Source: Peromyscus leucopus (lineage: Eukaryota; Chordata; Mammalia; Rodentia; Cricetidae). Taken from it: DNA of 64,000 nucleotides. The position numbers and the translations under genes were made by a program. Below the pieces are notes generated by a model that worked only from the letters and a program-made list of their open reading frames with translations, was not told where the DNA came from and did no database searches. Position 1 is the stretch's first letter. The number at the start of each line of letters is the position of its first letter. Positions 37,587-50,345 of the stretch are shown here, piece by piece. The stretch spans positions 77,297,164 through 77,361,163 of the forward strand of contig NC_051086.1 in the NCBI RefSeq assembly GCF_004664715.2. The letters are read 5' to 3'.

Positions 37587-37949
37587 GGAGGAGAGGAGAG
37601 AGATTTTATATATAATATATGTATAATATATATATATATATATATGGAATTCCTCAGTGTGTGATATATGCACATTCAGCAAAATTGGTCATGCTAAGAG
37701 GTTTTCTAAAAGATTTTTTTACCAATATCACATAATCATACTCATCTATGTATGTTAGTGATGCTTCAATTTTACCAACAGGACAGATTCATGTATACAC
37801 ATGTGTACGCACATCTGAAAGATACTAGTTAGCATATCAGTGTATAATAGTGTTACTTTCTCCAAAGATGGTGGTCACTGTAGCACACAGACAAGTCATG
37901 TAATCAGCAATTAACCCGTGGGTGGATAAAATGTGTATACTTGAGCAAG
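37051..37949. other. Intergenic with composite microsatellite
   Basis: Apart from the CA/GA/TA repeat at 37494-37646, nothing is recognised. Confidence 0.5.
37494..37646. repeat. (CA)n-(GA)n-purine-(TA)n composite repeat
   Basis: CA from 37494 to 37520, GA from 37521 to about 37583, a purine stretch to about 37612, then TA-rich to 37646. It generates long false frames of alternating residues on both strands. Confidence 0.95.
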
Positions 37950-38273
37950 TTTTATTAATCCAAAAAGAATGAAATTGTGTCCTTTGAAATGAAATTGATG
38001 CTACTGTATACCCTCATGTAAGATGAGATCAGCATCACAAAGATAGTAGTCTGTGTTCTCTCATATGTGGAATCTATGAGTTTAAAAAGAGGCAGTGGCC
38101 AAGGGAGAAAACAGGAAAAGAGAGAGGAGATGGTAAAAGGTAAAGTTAGAGAGGAATTAGCTAAGCCCATAGATGAGCTCCTTGATTTGTTATCCAGTAC
38201 AAAGAGCTCATCCTTGAAAGCATCTACACACAGATAACAAGAATGGACTCAGCAGGTTTGTGCACATTATATG

Positions 38274-38319
<46 letters not shown>

Positions 38320-38408
38320 TAACAAAAATAAAAAGCTATCAATTTTGGAGTGGGTGTGACAGAGGAGGGCTTAAAGAGGACATGGGGGAGCTGGAGGGAG
38401 GGATTTAA
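37950..38408 (+). mobile_element. L1 3'UTR, plus strand (5' part)
   Basis: 'tgttctctcatatgtggaat', a (GT)n run at about 38274-38318, 'agtaacaaaaataaaaag' and 'gacatgggggagctggaggg' follow the rodent L1 (Lx-like) 3'UTR order. A B1 interrupts it, and it resumes at 38561. Confidence 0.65.
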
Positions 38409-38560
38409 TTTTTTTTTCTTTTTTCAAAATAGGGCTTCTCTATGTAGCCCTGGCTGTCCTGAAATTTGCTCCATAGACTAGGCTGGGCTTGAAGTCAGAG
38501 ATCCACTTGCCTCTTCCTCCTGAATTCTGGGGTGAAAGACATGCACCACCACCTCCCAGC
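38409..38560 (-). repeat. B1 SINE, minus strand, inserted in L1
   Basis: T-run, 'gggcttctctatgtagccct', 'aggctgggcttgaagtcaga', ending 'caccacctcccagc'. It is diverged. Confidence 0.85.
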
Positions 38561-38750
38561 TTAAACATTTAAAACTAACAAAAAAATATTTAAAGTGATA
38601 AAAATAAAAAATAAGGCAGAGTGGACATGATCAAAGTACAGTACATGTAAGTGTGTAAATGTTGCAATGGAGTACATTACTTTGCATAATTACTATATGC
38701 TAATGAAAATTAAAAACCAAAAAAGTCATTGGAAAATGAATCAAATTCCT
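38561..38750 (+). mobile_element. L1 3' end, plus strand (3' part)
   Basis: 'atgatcaaagtacagtacat', 'attactttgcataattacta' and 'tatgctaatgaaaattaaaa' are the terminal pattern of rodent L1 3'UTRs. Confidence 0.65.
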
Positions 38751-38980
38751 GGTAGCAATTCCACCTACATTTTTTATTCTTCCATCAAGAAGATGTTATA
38801 AATGTATTGCATTGCATATTTTTGCATGTGGTATGTAGTATACATATTCATATATATTGATGAATATGTTCCCCAAGAATTCTGCTGTGCATATCTGCAG
38901 ATCTCTGCTCCCCTTGAGTTTCTTCAATTCATCATCAGTCAAATGCATATTACCCTGTCCACTGGTTTTAATCATTTTCT

Positions 38981-39132
38981 GGGCTAGGCCTTGTGGCTTA
39001 TGCCTGTCATCCCAGCAGTAGTGAAGCAGAGTATGGCAAGACTCTGATTTAAAGGCCAGCCTGGTGTGCATAAGTTCTAGGACCACCTGGGCTATGTAGA
39101 GAGATCCTGTCAAAAAAAAAACAAAACAAAAC
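38981..39132 (+). repeat. Old B1-like SINE
   Basis: 'ggctaggccttgtggcttat', 'gatttaaaggccagcctggt', 'gtagagagatcctgtc' and an A-rich tail. It is a diverged B1 or proto-B1. Confidence 0.75.
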
Positions 39133-40784
39133 ATTTCTTAGGAATACATATTGCCTTTGAAACGATGGGAAAATATGTATCAAATAAAATATTCTGTAAT
39201 GAAACATTCTCAGGAAGCAAATCAACTGGAGTTCACTAGGAGAACTGTTGACAATTTGAGCAGATGCCCTGCAGTTAAAATGGAGGATTGCAAAGTAAAT
39301 TAACAGTCTAATAAGATTGTAAGGAAAATGTCAGAGCTCCCAATCTGAGAAAAATAAATACTCCTAGTACTTTGAAAGCATCCATTTACACACAAAAACC
39401 TTGGCATGCTAATTATAAGCTATGCTTATCTATTAATTAAAGTAGATTTTCTCCTGTAGTGGACAGACATTTTAAATTACCGTGTGAACTTGCAACTAAT
39501 AAAAACTGGCATTAAAATTCTAAGCTAAAGATTTCATATCTGCAAAATTTCCTTCTATTATTAGCTTGCAATAGCAAGTTTGCAAACTATTATTCTATTA
39601 CTTTCATTTAGTCAATTATTTTTAGCCATCTACATAAAGAGTTGATGTGATATATATGTATGTGTATATGTATATGTGTGTATATGCTGAGTGAATGAAT
39701 AAATAAATTTTTCTTTGAATCATTCCAACAGCAGTAATACAGTTAATAATGTCTGCTCCCTGAGAAAATCAATGTCAAAAGTTGCCTGTTGTTCATAGAG
39801 TAAGATATTATCTTCAAAGCAAACCTGTCATTTATGAATTATTTGTGCAATTCTTTTTATTCTTCAAACAAGCAATTACTCACAGCAAACCTTAACTTAT
39901 TATTTTCTTGAAATGTGATTTTTTTCTTTTCATGTCATTTCCTTTTTAATTTTAAATAAATTTAATCTTAGAAGTTAAAAAAGGAAAAAAAGTACAGAAC
40001 GTTTTAATGGTTTAAGCAAGATGTGAAGCTAAGTCAATAACTGTGGATAAAATCATCTGAGCAGCCTCTGCAGTTATGCATTTAAGATGATCCTGACCGT
40101 GCAGGATGCTACTGCAGTCATTAGTAGACTAGAAGGACTTAAATGGCGCTGTGATCTGAATATAAGTTGTCTTTCCTGACTCCTGGGCTGCTATTCAGTT
40201 GAAGAGGAGGCAAAATTGAGAGACCATTTATAAGAGAAGAGAGTAAGTAGCTCATTACTAAGAATCAATGAAGTTCTGTCTCTGGAGGGAATAGACTGGC
40301 CCTACTGTTCTTTCTCTACATACCCAAATACTTGTCCTCAGTGTTTCCAAAGTACAATGATACCATACGAGGACTTCACCAGATGGGGCCACTTGTATGG
40401 ACATCCATCATTCAAATCAATGAGCTAAACAAACTTCTTTGTATATGACAAGTGTCATGTATTCTGTTATGAAGATAGGAGACAAATACAAATGGTAGCA
40501 AAAAAAAGGAATGAAATGATTCTTGGGAAAATGAGGAAATCATCACAATGACAAATACAAATAGTGTTACACTGAAATAATTGGTGAGTTTTGACGTAGT
40601 TACCTTATATCCCATGCTTAGGTCCAGGTTTTATTTGGTCCACAAGGATGGAAAGGGAAGATGCACTGGGCCATCCTAGAGAATGAATCATTTATCTTAT
40701 GCTATCTGAACATGGTTTTAAATTGTTATCAGGAATAAACAAGATCAATGAAGAAGAATTATCAAACCTAGAGTCAGATTCTGG
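39133..40784. other. Repeat-poor intergenic block
   Basis: No transposon recognised from about 39330 to 40700. TAAT/ATTA motifs are dense at about 39400-39960 ('gctaattataagc', 'tattaattaaagtag', 'aagcaattactcac'). Candidate conserved noncoding sequence; no gene. Confidence 0.4.
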
Positions 40785-40900
40785 GTTTGATTTAATTATT
40801 TGTCATCTGGTAGCTATGTGAATTCAAACACATTGTGTCCCTCTCTAGGCTTCATTATTTTCTCATCTGCTTCGTAACTGTGAAAAATTATTTATAAGTA
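40785..40900 (+). repeat. MIR SINE
   Basis: 'gggtttgatttaattatttg', 'ctggtagctatgtgaattca' and 'ctaggcttcattattttctc' keep the order of MIR (lost accuracy of the core, then 'ctcatctg'). Confidence 0.7.
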
Positions 40901-41185
40901 CTTACTAAATTAATCTCAGAGCCCTTGGATAACCAACACAGAAAGTACTAATAAAAGATTTTAATCCTCTAATAGACTAATGCTGAAGATAGAAACATAG
41001 GTTTACAGTGGTCCCTGTCCTTGATGAATTTATAGTATAAATGAGAAGACAAATCCTTGCAGTAAGGAAGATATTTTTGTTTAAAATTCCAGGTTAGTGA
41101 ATGAAGTCACTTGAAAACATAGGAACAGTTCTTTTAGACAAGAGGATTAGGAAAGTTGTCACTGAGTGACAATACTTTTCTTATC
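40901..41185. other. Intergenic
   Basis: Nothing recognised. Confidence 0.45.
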
Positions 41186-42600
41186 AGTAATGTGGCAGGA
41201 TGCAAGATTAACTAAAAAAAATCAGTAGCCCTCCTTTATATAAATGATAAAAAGGGCTGAGAAAGAAATCAGAGAAATATCACCCTTTACAACAGCCACA
41301 AATGACATAAAATACCTTGAGGTAACACTAACCTAGCAAGTGAAGGACCTATACAACAAGAACAAGTCTCTGAAGAAAGAAATTGAAGAAGATATCAGAA
41401 AGTGGAAAGATCTCCCATGCTCATGGATAGGTAGGATTAACATAGTAAAAATGGCAATCTTATCAAAAGCAATCTACAGATTTAATGCAATCCCCATCAA
41501 AATTCCAACACAATTCACAGACTTGGAAAGAACAATACTCAACTTCATGTGGAAAAACAAAAAAACCCAGGATAGCTAAAAGAATCCTGTATAATAATAC
41601 AACCTTTGCAGGAATCATGATCCCTGACTTCAAGCTCTACTATAGAGCTACAGTGATAAAAACAGCTTGGTACTGGCATAAAAACCAACATGTGAACCAA
41701 TGGAATAGAATTGGAGACCTGGACATTAATTTGCACACATGAACATCCAATTTTTGACAAAGAAGCCAAAACTGTACAATAGGAAAAAAAGAAAGCGTCT
41801 TCAACAAATGGTGCTGGCATAAATGGATGTCAACATGTAGAAGATTACAAATAAATCCATATATGTCACCATGCACAAAATTTAAGTCCAAATGGATCAA
41901 TGACCTCAACATAAATCAATTTACTCTGAACCTGAAAGAAGAGAAAGTAGGAATTAGTCCTGAATGAATTGGCACTGGAGATCACTTCCTAAATATAACA
42001 CCAGTAGCACAGACACTGAGAGTAACAATTAATAAATGTGACCTCTTGAAACTGAGAAGCTTCTATAGAGCAAAGTCAATAAGACAAAACGACAACATAC
42101 AGAATGGGAAAAGATCTTCACCAACCCTACATCTGACAGAGGGCTGATGTCCAGAATATATAAAGAACTCAAGAAACTAGACATCAAAATACCTAATAGT
42201 CTAATTAAAAAGTGGGCTACAGAGCTAAATAGATCATTCTCAACAGAAGAATCTCAAATGTCCGAAAGACATTTAAGGAATTCCTCAACATCCTTAGTCA
42301 TCGGAAATACAAATTAAAATGACTCCGAGATACCACCTTACACCTGTCAGAATGGCTAAGATCAAAAACACTGAAGACAGCTTATGTTGGAGAGGATGTG
42401 GAGTAAGGGACACAATCCTCCCCTGCTGGTGGGAGTGCAAACTTATATAGCCACTTTGGAACTCAGTATAGCGGTTTCTCAGAAAACCTTCCTCAATCAA
42501 TCTTCCTTAAGACCCAGCTATACCACTCTTGGACACATATCCAAGGAATACTCAATTGTACCATAAGGACACATTCTCAGTTATGTTCAGAGCAGCATTA
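41186..42600 (+). pseudogene. L1 ORF2 3' part, broken
   Basis: Conceptual translation gives typical LINE-1 ORF2 C-terminal sequence: '[20 protein letters not shown]' and 'FNAIPIKIP' in one frame (41340-41579), then '[20 protein letters not shown]' in another (about 41575-41742). The frame changes at an A-run near 41565, and more stops follow. The fragment is 5'-truncated and ends near 42600, where a MaLR LTR begins. In life the protein is an endonuclease/reverse transcriptase; this copy cannot make it. Confidence 0.9.
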
Positions 42601-42970
42601 TTTATTGTTGTTACAAAATACCTGACAAGAAGCAATTTAAGGAAGAAAGGAGGGGGAGGGAGGGATGGAGGGAGGGAGAGAGGAGGAAAAGCTTATTCTG
42701 CTTACATTTCAAGGGGATGAAGTCCAAGACACTGGGAAGTCTTGGAGGCAGAAACCAAACTGTGGCCATTCACATTTGCATTGGCAGTCAGGAGGCAGAG
42801 AGTGAAGAGCAAGTATGATCAGGATATAATGCCTCAAGGTTTATCTACTTCTTCCAGCAAAGCTTCATTTTCTAAAGGTTTTCTATCTCTCCAAAACATT
42901 GTGTTATAAATTCAAAGCAAAATGTTCCAACATGTGAGCCTATGGACATTCCCCTTTGAAACCATAGCAG
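42601..42970 (-). mobile_element. MaLR LTR, minus strand
   Basis: The left end 'ttacaaaatacctgacaaga' with 'agcaatttaaggaagaaagg' is the complement of an MT-type LTR terminus. The right end ('gtgagcctatggacattccc') is the complement of its start. A (GGGA)n stretch lies inside at about 42647-42685. Confidence 0.75.
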
Positions 42971-43814
42971 TGGCCCATCCATGTGTGTATAACAATGATG
43001 TGATGGTGGAGGGATCTTACAGCTGAGGTGAAAGTACGGGTACTCAAGAGAGGTAAGCAAACCAAGTCCCTGGGTGTGAAGGACCACTAGTGAGAAACTT
43101 GTTCAGAGTTCTCATTCCCCTTTAAAATTGTCTTTGGAGGGAGGGTAACATTTTGTTTGATGTATGTCAAGTTCATACATATCTCACATCACACTGGTCA
43201 TTGGTACTTCATAAGTACCATATTTAAAATTCATGTGGGAATAATTATACTGTCTATCACCTTTAACTATCTTGAATATAAGAGCAAATACATATATTTT
43301 TTTCTTAATTTCTTTTTGAAAAATAATTCTGTCCAATGACAGATCCTAAAATTTTCATATGGCCATTGACACTTGGAGGCTTAGTCTTCCGTATTTGCTC
43401 ACATTTGTAAGGAAGCAGTTACATGCCTGTACTGCATCTACCTTACTCATATCTCCAGCTAGATAGCCAACAAAAAACCTCCACAGTGCAGCTACTAATG
43501 CTTTTTCTTTGATTTAGCCACAGGGTATTCTCAGTCTTTTGTCATCTACTGTTGTCATCTACTGTTACACTTGGCCAGATAAGCCAATATTTTACTCTTT
43601 TTTTGGTACCTGCTAGTAACCTTTAGCTTGATAACTTTGGCTTCCAACTATTGTTGGGCAACATACAATGTTCACTATTTTGATGGAGGATCTGCCAGCA
43701 TTAAAGGTCCCAGCAAAAAAACCTGTTTGAGTCAGTTTCTGAATCCTGATACCAGTGTAGAATTTTATCTTCACCCCATATTATATGGCTCGAGAGGAAA
43801 ATGGCACAAGGCTA
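42971..43814. other. Intergenic
   Basis: No gene or confident repeat. Confidence 0.45.
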
Positions 43815-44233
43815 CTCTGATGGTGAGTTTAACTGTCAAATTGACACAACCTAGAATCATTTTGGAATTCTGTCTCAATGAGAGATTTTCTAGATTAGAT
43901 TGCCTTGTGAGCATGTCTGTAGGGGATTGCCTCGATTGCCTTGATGGATGTGAAAAGAGCCCATCTGGAACTGGATGACACCATTACCTGAGATTGGGAC
44001 CTGTGTTGTACAAGAGCAGAGGAAGCTAGTTGACATGTTCACTAATTTTCTCTTCTCATAACTTCGAATATCACATGATCAGCTGCTTCAAGTTCTTGCT
44101 ACCTCATTTCCCTGCAATAATTGACTGTAACTTGGAGTTGTGAGCTAAAGCAAATCCTCTATCCTGCATATTATTTACTTTTGTGAGGGAATTTCATCAC
44201 CATAACAGAAATGAAAGTAGAACAGACTTCCCA
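43815..44233 (+). mobile_element. MaLR (MT-type) LTR, plus strand
   Basis: It starts 'tgatggtgagtttaactgtc' with 'aaattgacacaacctagaat', continues with 'tctagattagattgcc', and ends 'ggaatttcatcaccataaca'. The order fits MT-type LTRs; it is diverged. Confidence 0.75.
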
Positions 44234-46529
44234 CTTGCAATAGTGTTCTGGGTTTTTTTTTTTTTCCTGGATCTTATTTGGACAGGAATATGGGAAGAAT
44301 GTTTATGAATATATTTTATGGCATGAGACTTAGAAGATTATACTTAGGCAAAAAGTAATAAAGTTGAAAAAATGATACAATCTTCTGCATACCTATGAGC
44401 TGCCTCAGTCACTACTGTAGATTCCAAAAGTTGATTTTAAGATGCAAGGCTAGAATGTGGAACTATTTCCTTTCCTCTGAATCTCTGTATTAACAAGCTT
44501 CTAGTTGAAAGGCATGCTGTAATCATTATCCAACTGTTATGGAGGGGATGGAACTGTAAGAAACTGTATTGAAGGAGAAAGAGTACCATAGGAAAAGGTG
44601 CATGTACAAGAATCAATACTGCATAAAAAAGAATTAAAAATTGAAGGAATGAACCATGTCATTCTTCTTGAGGCATCTGTCCTAAGCACCTGGCGCATAG
44701 AAGAAGCATAAATATTTGCTACCTAATGACTTTTACATTAAGGGGGTCTGAACATTCCTCATGAGCACAGTCATTCAGAAAAGTATTCAGATAACTGAAG
44801 TCCAGAGGCAGAAACCCATGATCATGAGTGCTAAAGGATGAGAGAGTCAATAGTTCCTCGGTGCAAAGGGTTAAAAAATGAGAAGTCAGAAGAACAGGTA
44901 AAAAATAGGGATGGGAGGAAAGAAAGACATAGAAATCACAGGAGAAAATGATTTACAAGGAATAGAGTTGTTATCTGTGTTAAAAAGAAAGCAGTGTTGT
45001 AGGATAATGACTTAAGAGCTGTGGTGTGGAGGTGTCAGGTCATTAATAACCTCTGAGCGATCAGGTTGATACCGAAGTCATCTAGCAATGGGCTGAGGAG
45101 TTGGAGAGCAGCCTGGATAATAAGAATGAAAGTGGTTCATAAATCCTAACCTGCTTTATAAATACAAATAAGGAGATACAGCTTGTTAGATTCGGAGCCT
45201 GGCTGTCCATCATTCACCAAACTCTGAATTGACCTATTTCTGCTTTGTGTATCAAGTATACACAAATGGGACTTTTGCAGACTGTGTTATATTCTATAGA
45301 GAAATTTAGAAAATGGATGATGAATTTTTCAGTTTTCTTATGCCTTTGACTAGCCTTCTTTCAAGACAGATCCAAAGAGATGCATCATTAATCTCCAAAT
45401 ATCACCCACTGTTTCTCTGAGGTCAACTTCCCTCTGCCAATAACTTCAGCAACTCGATCTCAGCTTCTTCAGCAATTCTGATTTATTTATTTGAAATTGA
45501 CACCAATTTGAATATGACCTTGACTCCAGCCACAAGGTCTAGAATACAATCATTATTCGACCATCCTTTATAGCTGGCCTCAGTCACATTTCTTTAAGCA
45601 TCTCTTCCTTCTTGGCAGTTCTATCCCTGATTTTCATGTTTATAGCTACTCTGTCAATGAAATCTATCTACTAGTTATTACATGGACTTAAGATATGATT
45701 ACAATCTGAGAGTTTTCTTCTCTTCTGAGAATATATTTTATGAATAACCTTTTCCTAACTCTCTATGTAATGATGTTTAATTGCTAAAACATAAACATGA
45801 GGGCATAAAATAAGTAATTTTAAACTGGTTGTGTTTTAAGTGATTCAGAAAATAATGAATTGAGCATATTAATTTGTTTCTTAGCAAAAACACTAGCAGA
45901 TATTAATATTTAAGAGATACTTCTAGTGTTTGAGATTTTTGTACCAGAACTTTATAACTTTTGTGTTCAGCAAAAGGGTTGTTTATGAAGGAAAACAATC
46001 ATATGAAATAATTTCATATTTATTGGAAAAACAGTGACATCTATTGTTCAATATTATATAAAATAGAATTTAGAATGAAAAGCAATGTCATATTCTATAT
46101 ATTGAGCTCCAGTGCAATGAAAACTAATAAGAAATCTTTGTTTTAAAATACTAATAAGCTATGTCCAATAATTTAATATGGAATCAAAGCAAACTTAGTA
46201 TCTAGGAATATGTCATTTAATCATGATTTAACAGGTTCAAAGTCTGTCTAGAAGAAGAAATAAGGCACTAAATAATATAATATCTTAAAAGAGATGTCAT
46301 ATCTTACAGTTATTTTTCACTTTATAGACCAACTAAGTATGTATGATTCATGATTGTAAAAGTCCAAACTGAACTCTGGACCTAAGACAAGGTGCTATTT
46401 TCATGCCACATCTATTATTAACTAGGCTCATCAATTTAAGTCTATTTACCTACCACCTTGATAAAAGTTGATGATCTCTAAGTTTATGAAACTTATCAGA
46501 AGAGGTGGTTTCTGCCTAGGTCTTAGGTG
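44234..46529. other. Long intergenic stretch
   Basis: About 2.3 kb without gene or recognised repeat. The block 45780-46230 is AT-rich and repeat-free. Confidence 0.45.
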
Positions 46530-46755
46530 TATGAATGTGCGCTGTACACATGTGCATTTGTTCATGTGTGTGTGATCACAGGTGAGTGTATGCACATGGA
46601 GGCCAGAGGATAACCTCTGGTACCATTCTTCAAACCCCATTCACCATGTGGTCTTGAGACCGGTTTTCTCACTGGCTTTGAACTGACCAACTAGGCTAAG
46701 TTGGAAAGCCAGAAAACCCCAAGCATCCTCCTGTCATATACACCATACCCATCTA
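46530..46755 (-). repeat. B3-class SINE, minus strand, diverged
   Basis: 'tgcacatggaggccagagga' and 'taacctctggtaccattctt', then 'tctcactggctttgaactga', as in reversed B3/RSINE elements. Confidence 0.65.
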
Positions 46756-46905
46756 TTTTTTTTTTTCCTGAAAATGTGGTCTCATGAAGCCTAAGTTGGC
46801 CTCTAACTGTTTTTGTAATCAGGATGCGTTGAATTCTTAATCCTCCAGCATCTGCCTCCTGAGCACTGAGATTATAGTGTATTCCATGAAACTTGGCTTA
46901 GGACT
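46756..46905 (-). repeat. Old B1-like SINE, minus strand
   Basis: T-run, 'tgtggtctcatgaagcctaa', 'ctccagcatctgcctcctga' and 'gcactgagattatagtgt'. It is strongly diverged. Confidence 0.55.
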
Positions 46906-47029
46906 CACTGTTCTATAAGCTGCCACTAGCAGTTGTTAAGAGTTTGTTAATCCATCATCTCATCACCTGCCATTTAAAACCTAAGTGAGGCAGTGTTTAT
47001 TCTAGTGTATAGTTTCTGAGTAATCTGTC
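46906..47029. other. Intergenic
   Basis: Nothing recognised. Confidence 0.4.
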
Positions 47030-47290
47030 CATGACCACTTGGCTCCATGTTGTTGTGCCTATAGCGAGGCAGCACCACATGACAGCAAGAGTGTGTATCA
47101 GAGCCTGTTCATCACATGGTAGAGTGAAGACAGGGAGAAAGGAAGTGACTATGGACCAAGTTTAATTTTTAAAAGATCCTCCAGCTAGGTCCTACATCCC
47201 AAAGTTTTCACAGCCTCCAAACTCAGCACCATCAGCTGGGCACTAAGAGAATATGGAAATCTCCTATTCAAATTACCATATCCCATGCCT
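47030..47290 (-). mobile_element. MaLR LTR, minus strand
   Basis: 'gttttcacagcctccaaact', 'caccatcagctgggcactaa' and 'ctcctattcaaattaccata' are the complement of a MaLR LTR start. Internal sequence follows on the right, as expected for a minus-strand 3' LTR. Confidence 0.6.
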
Positions 47291-48560
47291 GGCCTACAAG
47301 GCTTATGGCCATCCGCAAATGCAAATGCACATAGTCCATCTCTGAGAGTCTCCAAAGTCTTATCTATTCTAACACTATTCAGAAAGTAAGTCTGGGTTCA
47401 AAGTCTCTTCCGATACAAAGTAAATGGCTATCTGTGAGAGCACCTGTAAAGTCAAAAGGGAGTCTGCATGCTTTCAAGATACCTTGGTTCAAAATAAACA
47501 CTCTCATTTTGATAATAGAATATTTAGAAGATATCCTATTTTTTAAAAGGAAAAATAGAATAGCTAGGAAGGGGTGCTCGAAGCAAGATCAAACACCATA
47601 AAGGAAAAAATCAAATTCTAAAGCTCAATGTCCAGCACTTAGTGTCATGCAGTGATTTCCATTGGGCTATGGATCATCAGCCACCTGACTATGGTCCTGA
47701 TGACTATAGTCCATATGGCCTCTGATTTAGGCTGGCTCCACAGCTTGAGTGATACTTCCATCAGCAGATATTCCACATGTCAGACACCTCCACCGGTCTT
47801 CACCTTCACAACTTCATGCATCACTGCCTCAGAGGATGGTTCAAGGACTCCAAACCTGTCACACACTACCTAGCCTCAAAGACTTTCATTGAAATCTGTA
47901 TGGAAACCTCCCTAACCCATAACATTTGCATTCTGTGTGTCACATGAATTGTATGACTGTCTGCTTCCAGTTCCATCAATAGCAGGGCTCCTTGGACCAC
48001 AGCTGAATTAACCTCTGAGTGAATGAGAAGTATCATACTATCATATATGGGCATGTTTGAACAGGTTCTCTGTTTTCAAGGCCAAGTCTTTTAAATAAAT
48101 TCACTTTCTCATACCCTTAAGCCTACAAAGGTTGAATCTGGTTAGTTCCTCAGATGCCTTGGATGCCTTTCCTAATGCATGGTATAGTAATTGATTTCTT
48201 ACTGATGCTATATTTTTTTTTAAGAAACCAAACCTTTCCCTAGCTTTTTTAATATGGGCTTTTCTAACTCAATTGGTAATTTCTTGAATCTTTCTTCTCT
48301 GCCTTTTTCTCCTAAATTTAGTGTAATAGTGAAAAAAGCTGGAAGACCTCATGGTTCTGCTTGAATGCTAGGATTCCTTGAAATTTGTTCAGCAAACCCA
48401 AACAATACACTACTTTTAAATTCAGAAACCCACAATTTTTAAAGGCATGTAGACAATGTGGCCACATTCCTTGCCTCAATGTAGCATGAGTGACAGCTAG
48501 ACTATTTCCCAAGAGGCCTCTTTCTACCTGAAAGCCTACAGACTTTAGGGCCAACACAAA
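47291..48560 (-). mobile_element. MaLR internal fragment
   Basis: 'ggctggctccacagcttgag', 'cttgaatgctaggattcctt' and 'gcatgagtgacagctagact' resemble the noncoding internal part of MaLR elements (THE1/MST-int and rodent relatives). It adjoins the LTR at 47030. No frame survives. Confidence 0.5.
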
Positions 48561-48857
48561 AAATGGAAAAAAAATGAACTATCAGACTTTGCCTTCAGTA
48601 TTCTAATTTTTCCCATTATAACATTTTTAAACTTTATTTTCTGGATATAAAGACTTCTCCATTCAAAATGTTATATTTTTCTTGCTTTTTTACTTTCCTT
48701 TTATAGAAAATAGATTTTTTTCCTCACATTATATATCCTAATTACAGTTTCCCTTCCTCATACTCCTCCAAGTTCCTCCCCAACTCCACTCTCTTTCTGT
48801 CTCCCATTAGAAAACAAACATGATTCTAAGGGGCAATGATAGGATAGGATAAGAAGC
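48561..48857. other. Intergenic
   Basis: Pyrimidine-rich part at about 48720-48800 ('acagtttcccttcctcatac') may be a short L1 3' end complement. No gene. Confidence 0.4.
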
Positions 48858-49033
48858 TAGCATATTGAAGCTGGGTGGAGGTGGTGCATGCCTTTAATCC
48901 CAGCACTTGGGAAGCAGAGCCAGGCAGATCTCTGTGAGTTTGAGGCCAGCCTGGTCTACAGAGTAAGATCCACGACAGGCACCAAAACTACACAGAGAAA
49001 TCCTTTTTCCGGAAAAAAAAATAGCATATTGAA
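48858..49033 (+). repeat. B1 SINE with perfect target-site duplication
   Basis: Complete B1 ('gcatgcctttaatcccagca', 'gtgagtttgaggccagcctg', 'ctacacagagaaatcc') with poly-A. It is flanked by tagcatattgaa at 48858-48869 and 49022-49033 (12 of 12 match). Confidence 0.95.
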
Positions 49034-49856
49034 ATTGGCAAAAACAAACAGAAGGAAAAGGGATTAAGTCTTCAACACACAAGCCTATGTGGTACAATTC
49101 ACCACCATCAACACCAGAGGTAGTTGGTCTTAATAGTGAGAATTTAGAGACAATCCAGGAGAAACATCCCAGGGTATTTCCAGAGACGGTTATCTGAAGG
49201 AGGAAGATCCACCTGCCAATTGAGAACTTCTTCCAACACAAGGCTGGAGAAAGCACAGGGTTTCTTGACTGTCTTAGCTTCTTTCTGGGAAGTACATCTT
49301 ATTCACCATGGCCACTATCCTCTGCTGACATAGACTCAGCTTCCTCACCCTTCCTACTTAGATGGAGCAACAGTGGTTCTTCAGGGAACTTCCAGGGCTC
49401 CAGCAGAACTTTGGGACTTCTAACACATCCACCTGAGTGGATTGAGCAACTATTGAGTTCTCTGCCTTTCCTGTATGCAAATGGCTATTGTTGAACTACT
49501 CAGTCCCCATTGAAATAGCAACCTAGGAAATCTCCTAGTATAATTCCTATGCATTCTATTGGTTCTTCTTCTCTGGAGAAACCTGCCTATTGTACCTCAT
49601 AACACCAACTATTTCAGAGATTGTGGGAGAGTTGGACTTTTCAAGGCCTGTTGTTAAGAGTATTAATTAGTACATTCCATTTGTCAGTATTCTGAAATTT
49701 AGAAAAATAGACTTATCCCATCATGCTTTATTTCCATTAAGGTCATGAGAATACAGAAAAAAAAATCAGAGTAGATGATATACTACATGATAATGTAAGA
49801 AACTACCAATATGCTTTATGCCAGATACCATGAGCATAACATAATTGCAGTAAGGC
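49034..49856. other. Intergenic
   Basis: No gene or repeat recognised. Confidence 0.45.
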
Positions 49857-49930
49857 TGCATGTGAGGCTCATTGGTGGAGTGCTTGCCTAGCAGGCATAA
49901 GACTCTGGGTTCAATATCTATCATGTCTAA
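49857..49930 (+). repeat. ID-like SINE fragment
   Basis: 'gaggctcattggtggagtgc' and 'ttgcctagcaggcataagac' are the tRNA-derived ID core. Confidence 0.75.
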
Positions 49931-50015
49931 GTGAGAATTTGAAGTATAGTAGCACCTATCAGTATGAATAAATTCTTCAAATAAGAAGAGTTTATCATTA
50001 TTTATTAATTTGTTT

Positions 50016-50016
<1 letters not shown>

Positions 50017-50052
<36 letters not shown>

Positions 50053-50345
50053 TGCTTTAGTGTTTGCATTGTGTGCATGTGTTCTCTTCTATGAAAGACT
50101 GTAGACAACAGAGGCCTCCAACTCACCAACCTACACTTTAAGGAGGAGTCTCTTACTGAACTTAGAACTTGCCATTTCAGAAAGCAGGCTACCTGCCAAG
50201 CCTAGAGGTCCTTCCTGCCTCATTTCTCCATGCTGGTTCATTCAGACAGACATGACTGGTTTTCAGCTGTGTGGTAGAGATCTGTTCAGGTCATCACTTA
50301 CGTCCAGCAAGCACTTAGGCCAACTGGGCTGTCCCCTTACTCTTT
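50017..50345 (-). repeat. B3/RSINE-type SINE, minus strand
   Basis: (GT)n at about 50021-50050, then 'acagaggcctccaactcacc' and 'gtccagcaagcacttaggcc', the complement of a B3-class head. Confidence 0.65.

Noticed and set aside
37392..37682. Frames of alternating Ser-Leu, Arg-Glu and Thr-His residues
   Set aside because: Products of CA/GA/TA microsatellites.
41340..41742. L1 ORF2 as an active gene
   Set aside because: 5'-truncated, frame shift near 41565 and later stops.
47652..47873. Possible small gene
   Set aside because: Lies in a sequence resembling a noncoding MaLR internal region; no protein signature.
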